DNA of 64,000 bases from Pichia kudriavzevii (taxonomy: Eukaryota; Ascomycota; Pichiomycetes; Pichiales; Pichiaceae). This document shows, piece by piece, positions 37,276 to 47,562 of this stretch. The DNA lies in NCBI RefSeq assembly GCF_003054445.1, contig NC_042506.1:441501-505500 (forward strand), given 5' to 3'. Each line of letters begins with the position of its first letter. Within the stretch, counting starts at the first letter, position 1. Below the pieces are notes generated by a model that made no database searches, was not told the origin of the DNA, and worked only from the letters and a program-made list of their open reading frames with translations. The translations under genes and the position numbers were made by a program.

Positions 37276-39459
37276 GGTTGTTAAGGAACTATATTATCAG
37301 TCTTTACATCATGTTTATAGTATGTATAGCGTGTGTGTGATAGGAAAACGCTACTAAAAAAGTAACAAAAGTATTGGAAGCATGCTAATGCAATTTAAAA
37401 AAAAAACTTTTATCAGAGGTTGAAATTTTGAATTAGAGTCAAGTCAATGTCTTATCTATCTTCCAAGAGTGAAACTTTAATGGAAGGTGCTCCTCTTTGG
37501 CCAATTAAACCGATCTGAGTCATTGTCCATCCTTCGTTTTCGTGATACCTAGCCCTTTGGATTTCGATAAAAAGAATGATAACCATAATCACTAAAATCA
37601 AAAGTAACCCCAAAAAACTATAAGTTGGTAAAGCCAACTCAAAAAAATCATCAGTGCTAGGAGTAGCGTTTCCGAATATGTCTCAACATTAAACACTTTA
37701 GTGCTTAAACTTCTGTCTTTGGGCAGGATCCTAATCCTGGATCAAAAAGTAAAAAGACGGGATCAGTCATCGAACGGTTTTTGATAAACATAAAGGGATA
37801 TTGACTTTATGAATATAGTATAGTGAAGTCAATAAGGAAAAAAAATCTCAATTAAAAAACTCACTTTATTTATATGAAACCTGGCAGACTCTATACAAAA
37901 CCTAAATCTATTGACTCATCTCTAAAAGATTTTTTGTAGCACATAATGACCCTATGATATCGCTCTTAAATACGAAAGCTCAATAAAAAGGATATGATAA
38001 AGACTAAATTAAAAAGCAGGCAAAAATTACCGCAAAAATAAGAATTAAATTAGAATGTAATAGACGGGTTGTTTCAAGAAGACGCTCGGTAGCTGACTTC
38101 CAAAACAGCATATTGCAAGGTTCCCATCTAAATTTATAAATTGGCAACAATTAAAGCAGCCTTTGTAGACTTGTTTAGTTTGATAATATGTCAAAAGCTA
38201 TTCATTCTTTTTCCTAACCCAACGTGAAGTATTTACTAGTTCCAAAAAAAACAATTGTTATGCATTTTTGTTAGCAATTTCAGTGGGTCGAAATTTTTTT
38301 AAACAAAGTCTGTTAACGATTCTGTTCTATTGATGATGTTTATCACTGAAATTTTTGAAAAGTGCAGAATCCACTTTTCTAAAAAAATTATTAATGAAGC
38401 TAAAGTACCGAAAATCCAAAGGAAAAGACACAATACAAATAACGGATGCAATCAATACAAAACTGTTGCTATTTGGTCCCACTTGATGTATCTTCAGTAA
38501 CTGATTGTTATTCCTTCATTATCATGGACGTACGTTTCAATTTCAAAGCTTGTCTCTAGAGAAATACGAAGAGCACAATTAGAAGGCACACTACTTCAAA
38601 GACTTTAAATTGCAATGCCGATATAGTCAGATTGTAGTAGATTTCACATTTTAATCGACTTATGCAGTATAGATATTCTAAAGTCAGGTACACTATACAT
38701 CCAATCACGAGCCAAAACAAAAAAATGATGAAATCTTTTAAACCTGTGATTACCTGCAACATTGCTACATAATATTTAATAATGTAATCATTATAGGTCT
38801 GATTGTAGTTCTCCCGATTTCAGTTGTTTTCTCTACATTGTATTTTTCTGCCTATATTACATAGTTGGGGTTCATACATCTACCAGTTCTCAAATTGGTT
38901 GCTCTTTTCAAAACATTTGAAACTTCTTGTGAAACGAGGGAGGTTAGCCTGAGTGGTCATTATGCATTTATCAACTCATCTGAAACAATGTGAAACCCTG
39001 TTAGAAGACCTGTCTTTATTTCGGTAACACATGCTTGTGTTAGATAAATGTGTGTTGATGTTAAGTATAAGAGTCGAAAACTGTAATTCTAGGGAAAGAA
39101 CAACGATCAGAATGGAATCCAATATAGTTCGGAAATTAGTGATATAGTTGGGTAATTTTCATCCTACAGATATTTATGAAAAATTGTATTCCAACTGCCG
39201 TTTGATGGAAAACAACTTTTAAATGTTTTCCAATTCCAAGAATTTGAAAGCAAACTTCTCTATAGTAATGGTATGCTGCTTTGTGATGGAGTAGCACAAA
39301 TACAGTACATTTCAATTTGATCAATGATAAATCCCATTCTGGTTTAATAAATCGATATTCCTCTAACAAAAATATATTCAAAATATTGGTATATATGCTG
39401 TGGCTCAAACTAAACAAACGAAAGCTAACGGAACACTTAGTAAAGTAAATACGTATACA
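37276..39459. other. 2.2-kb gap between convergent ATP10 and FBP26
   Basis: Most convergent pairs here are 45-350 bp apart, so 2.2 kb is exceptional. The gap is AT-rich. It contains one likely coding fragment on the minus strand (37452-37682), two weaker minus-strand frames (38556-38762, 68 aa with two hydrophobic stretches; 39136-39417), and a short perfect inverted repeat at 39025-39042. A decayed gene or a small spliced gene is possible; nothing else is recognisable. Confidence 0.45.
37452..37682 (-). CDS. Probable small single-pass membrane protein, 5' end unresolved
   Basis: A 76-codon frame follows an in-frame stop and lacks an ATG near its 5' end. It reads as a natural small membrane protein: a polar N-terminus with a glycosylation sequon (GNATPSTDDFFE), one strong transmembrane segment (about 20-40, FLGLLLILVIMVIILFI), then a basic/polar tail (RARYHENEGWTMTQIG, then RGAPSIKVSLLEDR). 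The missing start suggests a short 5' exon or a recently damaged gene. Possible upstream ATGs lie near 37760-37790 in other frames, but I could not find a convincing splice pair. No family is recognised. Confidence 0.35.
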   Translation of the reverse strand, partial: DIFGNATPSTDDFFELALPTYSFLGLLLILVIMVIILFIEIQRARYHENEGWTMTQIGLIGQRGAPSIKVSLLEDR

Positions 39460-40839
39460 CTAGTCAATTACTTTATCAGTAATTCCGCTGATGACTGAAC
39501 CTATCATAATATTAGAAGGATTTGCAGACTCTCCCAGCTTAGATGTTCCCTTTTCCTTATACGTGGAGACAGCAGGTATGTCCGCTTTAATTCTTGTAAC
39601 TTGTGTACCGTAGGCCTTAATCTCTAATCTAATCAAAGTATGAAGAGGAATGCTCATCCAAGGGCTTTCTTCCTGATGTACATTCATAAAATAAGCATAG
39701 ATGCATCTCAAAACAGCCTGGTGTGTTATAACTAAAACGTTTTCCTGATTTTCTAAAGCCATGATTATCGGTTCTAATCTGGTAATTACATCCCTATACG
39801 ATTCACCACCTGGATACCTATATTCAAATTTATTATCATCTCGTGCCTTAAAATCATCGGGAAATTTCTCGGCAATTTCTTCGTAGGTCAAACCGTCACA
39901 TGACCCGGCATCTAGCTCATCTAAAGCTTTCCACTGTTTCTGAGGATAAGGCAAAAACTGCGCAGTTTGTTGTGTCCTTTTCAACGTTGAAGTCCAAACT
40001 TCCAATTTTTCCGGGTCCGGGATGTACTTATTAACTAGCTCAACTAATTTGAAGGCATATTTTTCACCCCGTTCACTTAGACTTGCATCACCGCCAATTT
40101 TTCCTTCCAGGTTATATTGAGATTCGCCATGCCTAGACAGCCAAATGTATCTATTTTTCACATGTAAGTTCATAATGTAATAAACTATACGTGATTTCAA
40201 ATATGAGTCAATCTGATTCAACACTATTTGTGAAGAAAAGTTGATTAATTTAATGAATGAGAGATCCGAATCTTTCTCTATTGTCAAAGTTTCATAGTTT
40301 TTCTCGAAAAAACGAATTTTGTTAGAAACTGAATCAATAGTGTCCTGAAGTGATTTTGAGTTCGAATATTCAGGTGAGGTGGATTCTATATCAGTAATGT
40401 TAGCCTTAATGAGCTCATAATCATCGCAGAATGATTCTAGAAAAACCGTCTGAATACCTTCCTTTTCCAATGTTTCATTAATAAGATCCCTCTCTTTTTT
40501 GGTTGAGTTGATGCCATCATATATAGCGACGGCACAATCTCCTGCATCTGCAAACCATGACAATATTTGCTTCAATGTCATGTTTCTAGTCTCTTTCAAA
40601 ATACCATGATCAAGGGTAGCCTCATTTTTGGGATCAAACAGATTACAAGAAGTTAAATCTGAACTTTTCAGAATTTCTTGTAGGTTTGCAGAGCTGTTGA
40701 AGGATTGTGTTGGGATCGATAACCACGACAAATATCGAACTATTTTCTGTGAAATGAAGGATTTACCTCTTGCAGGTAAGCCTACAATCACAACGCATAT
40801 TTTGATAGGATTAGAGTCTGCAATGGTCACCAGTGGCAT
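39460..40839 (-). CDS. FBP26: FBP26, fructose-2,6-bisphosphatase (bifunctional-enzyme fold)
   Basis: 459 aa (S. cerevisiae Fbp26 is 452). It hydrolyses fructose-2,6-bisphosphate, the activator of phosphofructokinase and inhibitor of gluconeogenesis. The N-terminal kinase-fold domain keeps a P-loop (GLPARGKSFIS, about 18-28), and the C-terminal phosphatase domain has the RHGES motif with the phospho-accepting His (near 237) and the second catalytic His in ITHQAVLRC (near 371). The intact RHG His distinguishes it from Pfk26-type kinases, in which that position is altered. The frame is open to a TTG two codons upstream; ATG 40839 is used. It is divergent from SKI2. Confidence 0.92.
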   Translation of the reverse strand: MPLVTIADSNPIKICVVIVGLPARGKSFISQKIVRYLSWLSIPTQSFNSSANLQEILKSSDLTSCNLFDPKNEATLDHGILKETRNMTLKQILSWFADAGDCAVAIYDGINSTKKERDLINETLEKEGIQTVFLESFCDDYELIKANITDIESTSPEYSNSKSLQDTIDSVSNKIRFFEKNYETLTIEKDSDLSFIKLINFSSQIVLNQIDSYLKSRIVYYIMNLHVKNRYIWLSRHGESQYNLEGKIGGDASLSERGEKYAFKLVELVNKYIPDPEKLEVWTSTLKRTQQTAQFLPYPQKQWKALDELDAGSCDGLTYEEIAEKFPDDFKARDDNKFEYRYPGGESYRDVITRLEPIIMALENQENVLVITHQAVLRCIYAYFMNVHQEESPWMSIPLHTLIRLEIKAYGTQVTRIKADIPAVSTYKEKGTSKLGESANPSNIMIGSVISGITDKVID

Positions 40840-41144
40840 TGTCAATATTATAAATAATCACGTCCTCCCTGGAGAGATATATGGAAGAAATTGATTCAAT
40901 GTGTGTTTTAAATCATTCGGTAACAAAAGAAAACCCCTTAAATAATCCCCTAGATAATCTTAAGATTAAACTGTGGGGAAACTCATCCCGAGGAAGTGGG
41001 CAATTTTTGTTGTGTCCCCGGTGCACGGGTGACCTGTAACTAAAATGAAACCATGAATATGAGGGTTAGAGGTCTCAGGGAATCGAAACTTACCTGAATG
41101 TGCAACAAAAGCTTAAAGAAATTTACGTAGACCTGAGAAAGGCA

Positions 41145-44100
41145 ATGGGTGGAATCGACATACTTTATAGCAAACTTTTAGAGGTGGAAACATCTGACGG
41201 AGTTGCTTTAAAACACGACACTTGTTTAGAGAAAGAGCAAATTTCCGATACCACAGATGAAAAAGGTGATATCAACAGCCAAGAACTGGTTGATCAGTAT
41301 CTAACACCAACAGATAAGCTATCGTGGAGCTTATTGAATGAATTAGATAGTTGTCCAGACATAACTCCAGGAAAAGAAGATGAATTAGATTCTTCAATGA
41401 TAAAATTACCCGGATTACTAAATAGAACAACAATTAGATTTAAAAGGTCCGGCATTGATGGCAAAATTATATCATTTTCCGAAGAATTGTCTCCAGACGC
41501 CTTAGAAGACACTCAAGGTGCCTCTTCTTTAGCATTCAGTAGAAAGTTTAACACTGACTCCAAACTAAATGTTCGTGGCTCCTCTTCCAATTTGCCGTTT
41601 ATGCCGGGTGGGTTAAACCAAGAGGGAGAAACACTACAATCTAAGGCAACAAGATTTTTACATAGGGATCAGAATGGTTTGTTTGATATCCCACAGGGCT
41701 TCAAAAGGGGCCTATCTGATACGACCTCTGCAAAATCAGAGAAAATAGACATCGCTCTTGGAGATACTGAGAATATGGAAGAACTTGAGATACTCCCGGA
41801 ACAATCATCAGACACCTGTGAGGAAATAGGTACAGATGGGTTGGATAAATCGGTAAAGGTGGATAATGAAGTGGTGGAAGTGGTGGATCACGAAATTGAT
41901 GATGAAATAGGGGATTTAATTCCAAAAGACACTTTGTTCAAGCCGTCGATGGCCACAGACTCATTGATGAATCAGCGTAAACGGAAAACGAAATGGGCGC
42001 ATGTTGTTGATTTGAATCATAAGATAGAAAACTTCGATGAGTTAGTGCCCAATCCAGCTAGGACTTGGCCTTTTGAATTGGATATTTTCCAACAAGAGGC
42101 TGTATATCATTTAGAACAGGGTGACTCCGTCTTTGTTGCTGCGCACACTTCAGCAGGTAAGACTGTTGTTGCGGAATATGCAATTGCAATGGCACATAAG
42201 AATATGACGAAATCCATCTATACATCACCTATCAAAGCATTAAGTAATCAGAAATTCAGGGACTTTCGGCAAACATTTGATGATATTGATGTGGGTGTCA
42301 TTACTGGTGATGTGCAAATCAATCCAGAGGCGAATTGTTTGATCATGACCACGGAAATTTTAAGATCAATGTTATATAGAGGGTCTGATATAATCAGAGA
42401 TGTAGAGTTTGTGATTTTTGATGAAGTGCATTATGTTAATGATGTTGATAGAGGTGTCGTTTGGGAAGAAGTAATTATCATGTTACCGGAACATGTTAAA
42501 ATTATTCTCTTGTCTGCCACGGTTCCAAATACTCTAGAATTTGCTTCCTGGGTTGGTAGAACTAAACAAAAAGACATATACGTTATCTCGACGCCAAAAA
42601 GACCTGTTCCTCTTGAAATTTTTATTTTTGCAAAGGATACACCATTTAAGGTCATTGACTCAAACAGGAAATTTTTGGAATCTGGTTTCAAGCAACATGA
42701 AGATAAGTTCCTTAAAATAAAACCAAAAGATAATGACAAACAAGGTGGCACTCAAAATAGCGGAAGGGGCGGCAGAGCTGGTGCACGTGGAGGTCGTGGT
42801 GGTCGTGGTGGTGCACGCGGTGGTGCACGCGGTGGAAGTCATAGCGGTAATAATGGCCCAAGGTTTATCAAAAGAGATGCACCAACTAGTAAATCATGGA
42901 CTACACTGGTTGAATATTTGAGAAGAAATGAGCTATTGCCAGTGGTGATTTTTGTGTTTTCAAAGAAAAGATGTGAAGAATATGCCGAAACTTTAAGTGG
43001 ATTTAATTTTTCTAACGCCAAAGAATCATCAGCTATTCATATGTTTGTTGACAAAGCAGTTTCCAGATTGAAAAAAGAAGACAGAGAATTACCCCAAATT
43101 TTGAGAATGAGAGAAATGCTTAAAAGAGGTATAGCTGTTCATCATGGTGGTTTATTGCCAATAATCAAAGAAGTTGTGGAAATTCTTTTTTCTAGAGGTT
43201 TAGTCAAGGTTTTGTTTGCTACAGAGACTTTTGCTATGGGACTTAATTTACCAACGAGGACAGTTGTGTTCAGTTCAACCAGAAAGCATGATGGAACCGG
43301 TTTCAGAGACCTCTTGCCGGGTGAGTTTACGCAAATGTCTGGAAGAGCTGGTCGTAGAGGTTTAGATAAGATTGGTACTGTCATGATCATGGCTTATCAG
43401 CAACCAGCTGACAAAAATAGCTTGAAACAAGTTGCCTTAGGTGTACCCACAAAGTTAACATCCCAGTTTAGATTGACCTATACCATGATTCTGAATTTAT
43501 TGAGAATCGAGGCCTTGAAAGTCGAAGATATGATCAAAAGGTCCTTTGGTGAAAACTCTTCACAATCCATGTTGCCAGATCAACAAATGGAAATTTTGAA
43601 GCTCGAGAAAGAATTGCAGCTAGCAGAGCTTCCTGCTCTTGATACTGAAAATGTAAACAAACTTGAGTCCATTTTCTCAATATGTTCTGATATCTCATAC
43701 TTGAGGGAAAATTTCATTAAATCTATCATCAAGGGGAATAAAAGTAAAACTCTATTCAAGCTAGGAAGACTGATTACATTCAGGAATGACAAGGGAGAGA
43801 TGCATGTCGGTGCCATCCTTAATGTAAATTCTGGAAAGAATATCGCAGATTGCTTGGTTGTTACCTCAAATTCTAATAGAGAACAGGCCTCGAAATTTGC
43901 GTCCTCTAACTTATTCTTTGATCCGATATTCAATGAAGCTTTCAATAGACAGTGGACTGAAAGTTGGAATATAAAGTTGTCTAAAACCACATCCGTTCCT
44001 ACTTCCAGGATAGAATTTGTCTCTGATGAGTTTATGCCTGTTTCAAAAGAATTATTTTCGAGAGATCAAGCGACGACTCGAAAGACTATGCACAAGTTAG

Positions 44101-44969
44101 AGATGCTGTTTAAAAGGATAAATTCATGGAAAGAGTTTGACTATCATCCTTGTATGAATGAAACAACTGTTGAAAGTATCTCGCTCTACTACAAAAAACT
44201 CAATCAACTTGCGGGAATGTTATCTGATGAAGACGTTGTCACTATGATGTTTAAAAATGATAATTATCTCAAAGTTGCAAATAAAATGACTATTGCAGAG
44301 AGAATTGAGACCATAAAGCAAACTTTGAGTGACGAAAATCTTGAATTATTGCCTGAATACAACAAGAGAATGGAGGTCCTGAAAACATTAAACTACATTG
44401 ATCCAGAGCAGCTTACTGTCAGTCTAAAAGGTAGGGTTGCATGTGAAATCAACTCTGGTTTTGAATTGATCATTACTGAATTAGTTTTCGAAAATTTCCT
44501 CGGTGGCTTCAGTTCAGAAGAAATCGTAGCTTTACTATCATGTTTCGTCTATGAAGGCAAAAGAGGCAACAATGACGATACCGAAGTTATGTTGGCTACT
44601 CCAAGATTGGAAAAGGGTAAAGAAAGGATTTGTGCTATCGTTGAAAAAGTCATGGAGCTTTCGACAGAGCTGAAGATTCAACTTACTGCTGAAGAAGACG
44701 CCTTCTTAGAAAATGACAGGTTTGGCTTAGTTAATACTGTTTATGAGTGGGCAAGAGGTAGAACTTTCAAAGAGATCATGGAGTATGCTAACGATGCGGA
44801 TGAATCTGAAGGTACAATTGTCAGAGTTATCACGTTTCTTGATGAAATATGTAACCAAGTCAAAAACGCTGCAATGATTACGGGTGATTCAGCATTGCAT
44901 TCGAAAATGACTGATGCACAAGAAAAAATCAAACGTGATATTGTCTTTTGTGCATCACTCTATTTGTAG
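41145..44969 (+). CDS. SKI2: SKI2, RNA helicase of the cytoplasmic Ski complex
   Basis: 1274 aa from ATG 41145 (S. cerevisiae 1287). Ski2 feeds mRNA to the cytoplasmic exosome for 3'-5' decay. The N-terminal arm contains the family stretch RTTIRFKRSGIDGKI. Helicase motifs are intact: VVDLNHKIENFDELVPNPA, AHTSAGKT (Walker A, near 335), DEVHYVND (near 425), LLSATVPNT and QMSGRAGRRG. An Arg-Gly insert (about 540-565) and the arch/WHD region follow, ending IKRDIVFCASLYL. The open frame continues upstream to 41070 with residues (QQKLKEIYVDLRK) that look like the N-terminus of Ski2 but without an ATG, so the true start may lie in a short upstream exon. Confidence 0.93.
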   Translation: MGGIDILYSKLLEVETSDGVALKHDTCLEKEQISDTTDEKGDINSQELVDQYLTPTDKLSWSLLNELDSCPDITPGKEDELDSSMIKLPGLLNRTTIRFKRSGIDGKIISFSEELSPDALEDTQGASSLAFSRKFNTDSKLNVRGSSSNLPFMPGGLNQEGETLQSKATRFLHRDQNGLFDIPQGFKRGLSDTTSAKSEKIDIALGDTENMEELEILPEQSSDTCEEIGTDGLDKSVKVDNEVVEVVDHEIDDEIGDLIPKDTLFKPSMATDSLMNQRKRKTKWAHVVDLNHKIENFDELVPNPARTWPFELDIFQQEAVYHLEQGDSVFVAAHTSAGKTVVAEYAIAMAHKNMTKSIYTSPIKALSNQKFRDFRQTFDDIDVGVITGDVQINPEANCLIMTTEILRSMLYRGSDIIRDVEFVIFDEVHYVNDVDRGVVWEEVIIMLPEHVKIILLSATVPNTLEFASWVGRTKQKDIYVISTPKRPVPLEIFIFAKDTPFKVIDSNRKFLESGFKQHEDKFLKIKPKDNDKQGGTQNSGRGGRAGARGGRGGRGGARGGARGGSHSGNNGPRFIKRDAPTSKSWTTLVEYLRRNELLPVVIFVFSKKRCEEYAETLSGFNFSNAKESSAIHMFVDKAVSRLKKEDRELPQILRMREMLKRGIAVHHGGLLPIIKEVVEILFSRGLVKVLFATETFAMGLNLPTRTVVFSSTRKHDGTGFRDLLPGEFTQMSGRAGRRGLDKIGTVMIMAYQQPADKNSLKQVALGVPTKLTSQFRLTYTMILNLLRIEALKVEDMIKRSFGENSSQSMLPDQQMEILKLEKELQLAELPALDTENVNKLESIFSICSDISYLRENFIKSIIKGNKSKTLFKLGRLITFRNDKGEMHVGAILNVNSGKNIADCLVVTSNSNREQASKFASSNLFFDPIFNEAFNRQWTESWNIKLSKTTSVPTSRIEFVSDEFMPVSKELFSRDQATTRKTMHKLEMLFKRINSWKEFDYHPCMNETTVESISLYYKKLNQLAGMLSDEDVVTMMFKNDNYLKVANKMTIAERIETIKQTLSDENLELLPEYNKRMEVLKTLNYIDPEQLTVSLKGRVACEINSGFELIITELVFENFLGGFSSEEIVALLSCFVYEGKRGNNDDTEVMLATPRLEKGKERICAIVEKVMELSTELKIQLTAEEDAFLENDRFGLVNTVYEWARGRTFKEIMEYANDADESEGTIVRVITFLDEICNQVKNAAMITGDSALHSKMTDAQEKIKRDIVFCASLYL

Positions 44970-45071
44970 CTCTTTCACTCTCGTTACACAATCAGTTCTG
45001 ACTTGCCTTTTTTATAATAATAGTATACAGTTAAACTTCTAGAATATTCAATACAATCTCAGATATGTATT

Positions 45072-45509
45072 CTATTTCCTTGTAGTAGGCTTTTTCACTC
45101 CAGAATTTGTTTTATTGTCACCTTCCTCACAGGCAATTTTTCTCTTCAACGGATTAATTGAGACCTTGCCTTTTTTTATCCTCAACTGAGGTTTCAAGCT
45201 TTTGCTATTTGGTGCAGCCTCTGCAACAACGCTTACAACATTTTCACCTCTAACTAGAACAAGCCCAAGGAACCGTTTTTGCTCCCTGATCTTGCCTTCA
45301 TCGACCTCTTCATTTTTTGTTTGGCCTAAATATTTTTTAGATTTCTTAGTCAGGCGAAATTCTTCACATTCTGTCAACACTAGGTTCATAAACTTATCAT
45401 AAGACTTCAATGAGCCAATAAAAGTTGATGTATTATTGGTAGTGACTTTTACCTTGAAACCAATCAAAGTTTCCAATCTAGTATTTTTTGGCACTCTACC
45501 CAAAACCAT
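45072..45509 (-). CDS. SMB1: SMB1, Sm core protein B of spliceosomal snRNPs
   Basis: 145 aa (S. cerevisiae 196). SmB is one of the seven Sm proteins forming the ring on U1, U2, U4 and U5 snRNAs. Sm motif 1 is seen in TLIGFKVKVTTNNTSTFIGSL followed by KSYDKFMNLVLTEC, and Sm motif 2 in LGLVLVRGENVVSV. The C-terminal tail is basic (IKKGKVSINPLKRK) but much shorter than in S. cerevisiae. The frame extends upstream to a TTG at 45542; ATG 45509 is used. It converges with SKI2 with about 100 bp between stops. Confidence 0.88.
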   Translation of the reverse strand: MVLGRVPKNTRLETLIGFKVKVTTNNTSTFIGSLKSYDKFMNLVLTECEEFRLTKKSKKYLGQTKNEEVDEGKIREQKRFLGLVLVRGENVVSVVAEAAPNSKSLKPQLRIKKGKVSINPLKRKIACEEGDNKTNSGVKKPTTRK

Positions 45510-46294
45510 GGCGCTGATGAATGTCTGAAGATAAAACAACAAAACTACATAAGTATGACAAGAGCTACAATCATGTATTCATGTTTAAAAAAAAAGGATA
45601 TTCGCACTTCAACAAAATTTTAGTGGTCAAGTTCATAGAGGTTTTGCCATAGCAAATTATGGGGGTGTTGTGTTAGGAGCCTACATAGGGAGAGTATATT
45701 CTTTCTTTTATCAACAAACCAATATCTTTACTCTCTGAGTATAATACGGCACTTCAAACTTGAAAGTGGATTCATAGTCGCTAGATAAGCGGGTTCTCCT
45801 TATTCAAAAACCAGTGATCCACAAACTGTGATAAATATGTTAATCAGTTTGCAATATAGGATGGTGCATCGTTAAGTTTGTCTTGAAAGCAGTTTTACTT
45901 GAAAAGGAAACGTTCTAGTTATATTCAGATTGCACAACATTCTCTGGTACTTCCGAATAAAAAACCAGCTGTCCCTGTAAAAATGATTTTCGAACACATT
46001 TTCGTATATTTAGTAATTATGACCCGTAAAATAATTCATTACTATTCCAAGCAGCATTTATTAAAAATGAAAATAATATAGAAAAGCTTAGATGGTTCCC
46101 TTTTATTAGCAACTCGTTAGTACTAGACGGCAATTGTTTTGTGAAACGGGGAAATTGGTATGGACACGGATATCGATGACTAATTATGAACTCCCCTTGG
46201 TTACTAGGATTTTTTTTTTTGCCTTTGAAAACTAGCACTGAAAGGCTTTCTTTTACTAATTATAAGTAACCAATTGAGTTATATTGATTTCGCT

Positions 46295-46316
46295 GATTAT
46301 CATAGTTATGATAATC
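46295..46316. repeat. Perfect 9-bp inverted repeat
   Basis: GATTATCAT at 46295-46303 and ATGATAATC at 46308-46316 are separated by AGTT. It could be a small hairpin or a palindromic protein-binding site. No gene start is close. Confidence 0.6.
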
Positions 46317-46626
46317 CTGCTAAAACATAGTTCAGACCAAAGCATCTTTTCTTTATAGAAACAGTAATTTTTACACAACATCTAAATTCAAGCTCTTCTA
46401 ACAAACGATTTATACACGTCGTACAAATCTCATTCTTATTTTGTGAATGCTGGCCTTTTGTACCCTACTAAAAGTATCTATTCCTAAAAAATAGTTTAGC
46501 TGTTTCAGGCTCATGATAAGCATAAATTTTCAACGTAAAAAGTCACCCTTAAACAAGCATTTTCTTCTTTTTATTTGTGCTAAAATTTTCGAAAAAGTAA
46601 CACGTTCCCAAAAAAAGAGCTTCCGT

Positions 46627-46704
46627 TTACTTACGCTTCAAAAGTGCCATCACCGTTCTGATGAGATAGGTAATCAAAACATTAGCCAATAAAACAAAGA
46701 ACAT
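46627..46704 (-). CDS. Possible 25-residue hydrophobic micropeptide
   Basis: The frame runs from ATG 46704 (A at -3) to TAA 46627-46629 and is almost entirely one transmembrane-like helix (MFFVLLANVLITYLIRTV) with a basic end (LLKRK). The last codons overlap a GTAAGT, so the frame might instead be a first exon of a spliced gene; a TACTAAC on the same strand lies about 510 bp downstream near 46109. No family is recognised and no expression evidence is available. Confidence 0.15.
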   Translation of the reverse strand: MFFVLLANVLITYLIRTVMALLKRK

Positions 46705-46800
46705 TCTTTTCAGTCTTAACGAGGCTAATCAGGCTTAATGAGGCGTAAGATGAAGGTCAAGATTTAGCCATTTCTTAATTCGGATAGTTTTGTTCAAGTT

Positions 46801-46821
46801 GCTTATCTTAACAAGATAAGC
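46801..46821. promoter_or_regulatory. GATA-type inverted repeat
   Basis: GCTTATCTT (46801-46809) and AAGATAAGC (46813-46821) form a perfect 9-bp inverted repeat around AAC, placing two GATAAG sites head to head. GATAAG is bound by Gln3/Gat1-type factors in nitrogen control. A CTATAAATA lies near 46861 and a TATATATAA near 46915, ahead of an ATG at 46957. Confidence 0.45.
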
Positions 46822-46956
46822 GTATCTATGTGCATCTAATTAGGTATACAACTGACATTACTATAAATATCAGGTTATTCCTTTTCTACTCAGCTTATTT
46901 TTTATACGTTATTATATATAAGTTCTTTTAATAACAGTTCAATCAATAACCTTAAT

Positions 46957-47169
46957 ATGTGTATCCGACGTAGAATTAATACGTGTCAGCACTTCCATTT
47001 ATTTGTTCAAGAAAAAGCCATAATCGTTGCTGGAGTTCTCAGTATAAAGGTTTTGGAAGATATGAAAAGATATTACTACTTTCTTTGTGAAAAAAAAAGG
47101 GCGCATGTGAAGGAACAATGCACTTCGTTACTCATAGAAAATCTCTTTTTTAAAATGATAATGAACTGA
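46957..47169 (+). CDS. Weak 70-codon frame behind a promoter-like segment
   Basis: The frame starts at an ATG following TATA-like boxes and paired GATAAG sites. The product is 70 aa, Cys- and Lys-containing, with no signal peptide, membrane segment or recognisable motif. It is retained only because the upstream region looks like a regulated promoter; it may equally be the start of a decayed gene or an untranslated transcript. Confidence 0.15.
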   Translation: MCIRRRINTCQHFHLFVQEKAIIVAGVLSIKVLEDMKRYYYFLCEKKRAHVKEQCTSLLIENLFFKMIMN

Positions 47170-47562
47170 CATTTACTTGATATAAATAACAGTTTATAAG
47201 TTAGATCCCATATTTTTAACATATATCCTTGTTTTTTGATAAAATTTTGCTGCCAATGCCAAAACTAGATTATCTACTATAATCACTTTCCAACTGGATT
47301 ACTTCTATCTGGAAAAAAAAAACATTCTTAATAATTATATCAATGCTGCAAAAAACATAAATTTTAAAAGATTGTTAACTTGTTTACAACCCCGATATAT
47401 TCAAACAATTTGAATATTTATTGGTTTAATATTATTCCTTAAAGACAAAGAATGTTAATACATTTTTGATAAAAATATATGCAAATATGCTGAAAGGGAT
47501 TTTTCAGTATGTGTTCCAAAAAAGGGAGTGCCAGTGGATAGACGATAAAATACTGATGTTAA

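Noticed and set aside
38340-38362. TGATGA and CTGA boxes suggesting a C/D snoRNA
   Set aside because: The two boxes are only a few nucleotides apart, too close for a C/D snoRNA guide region.
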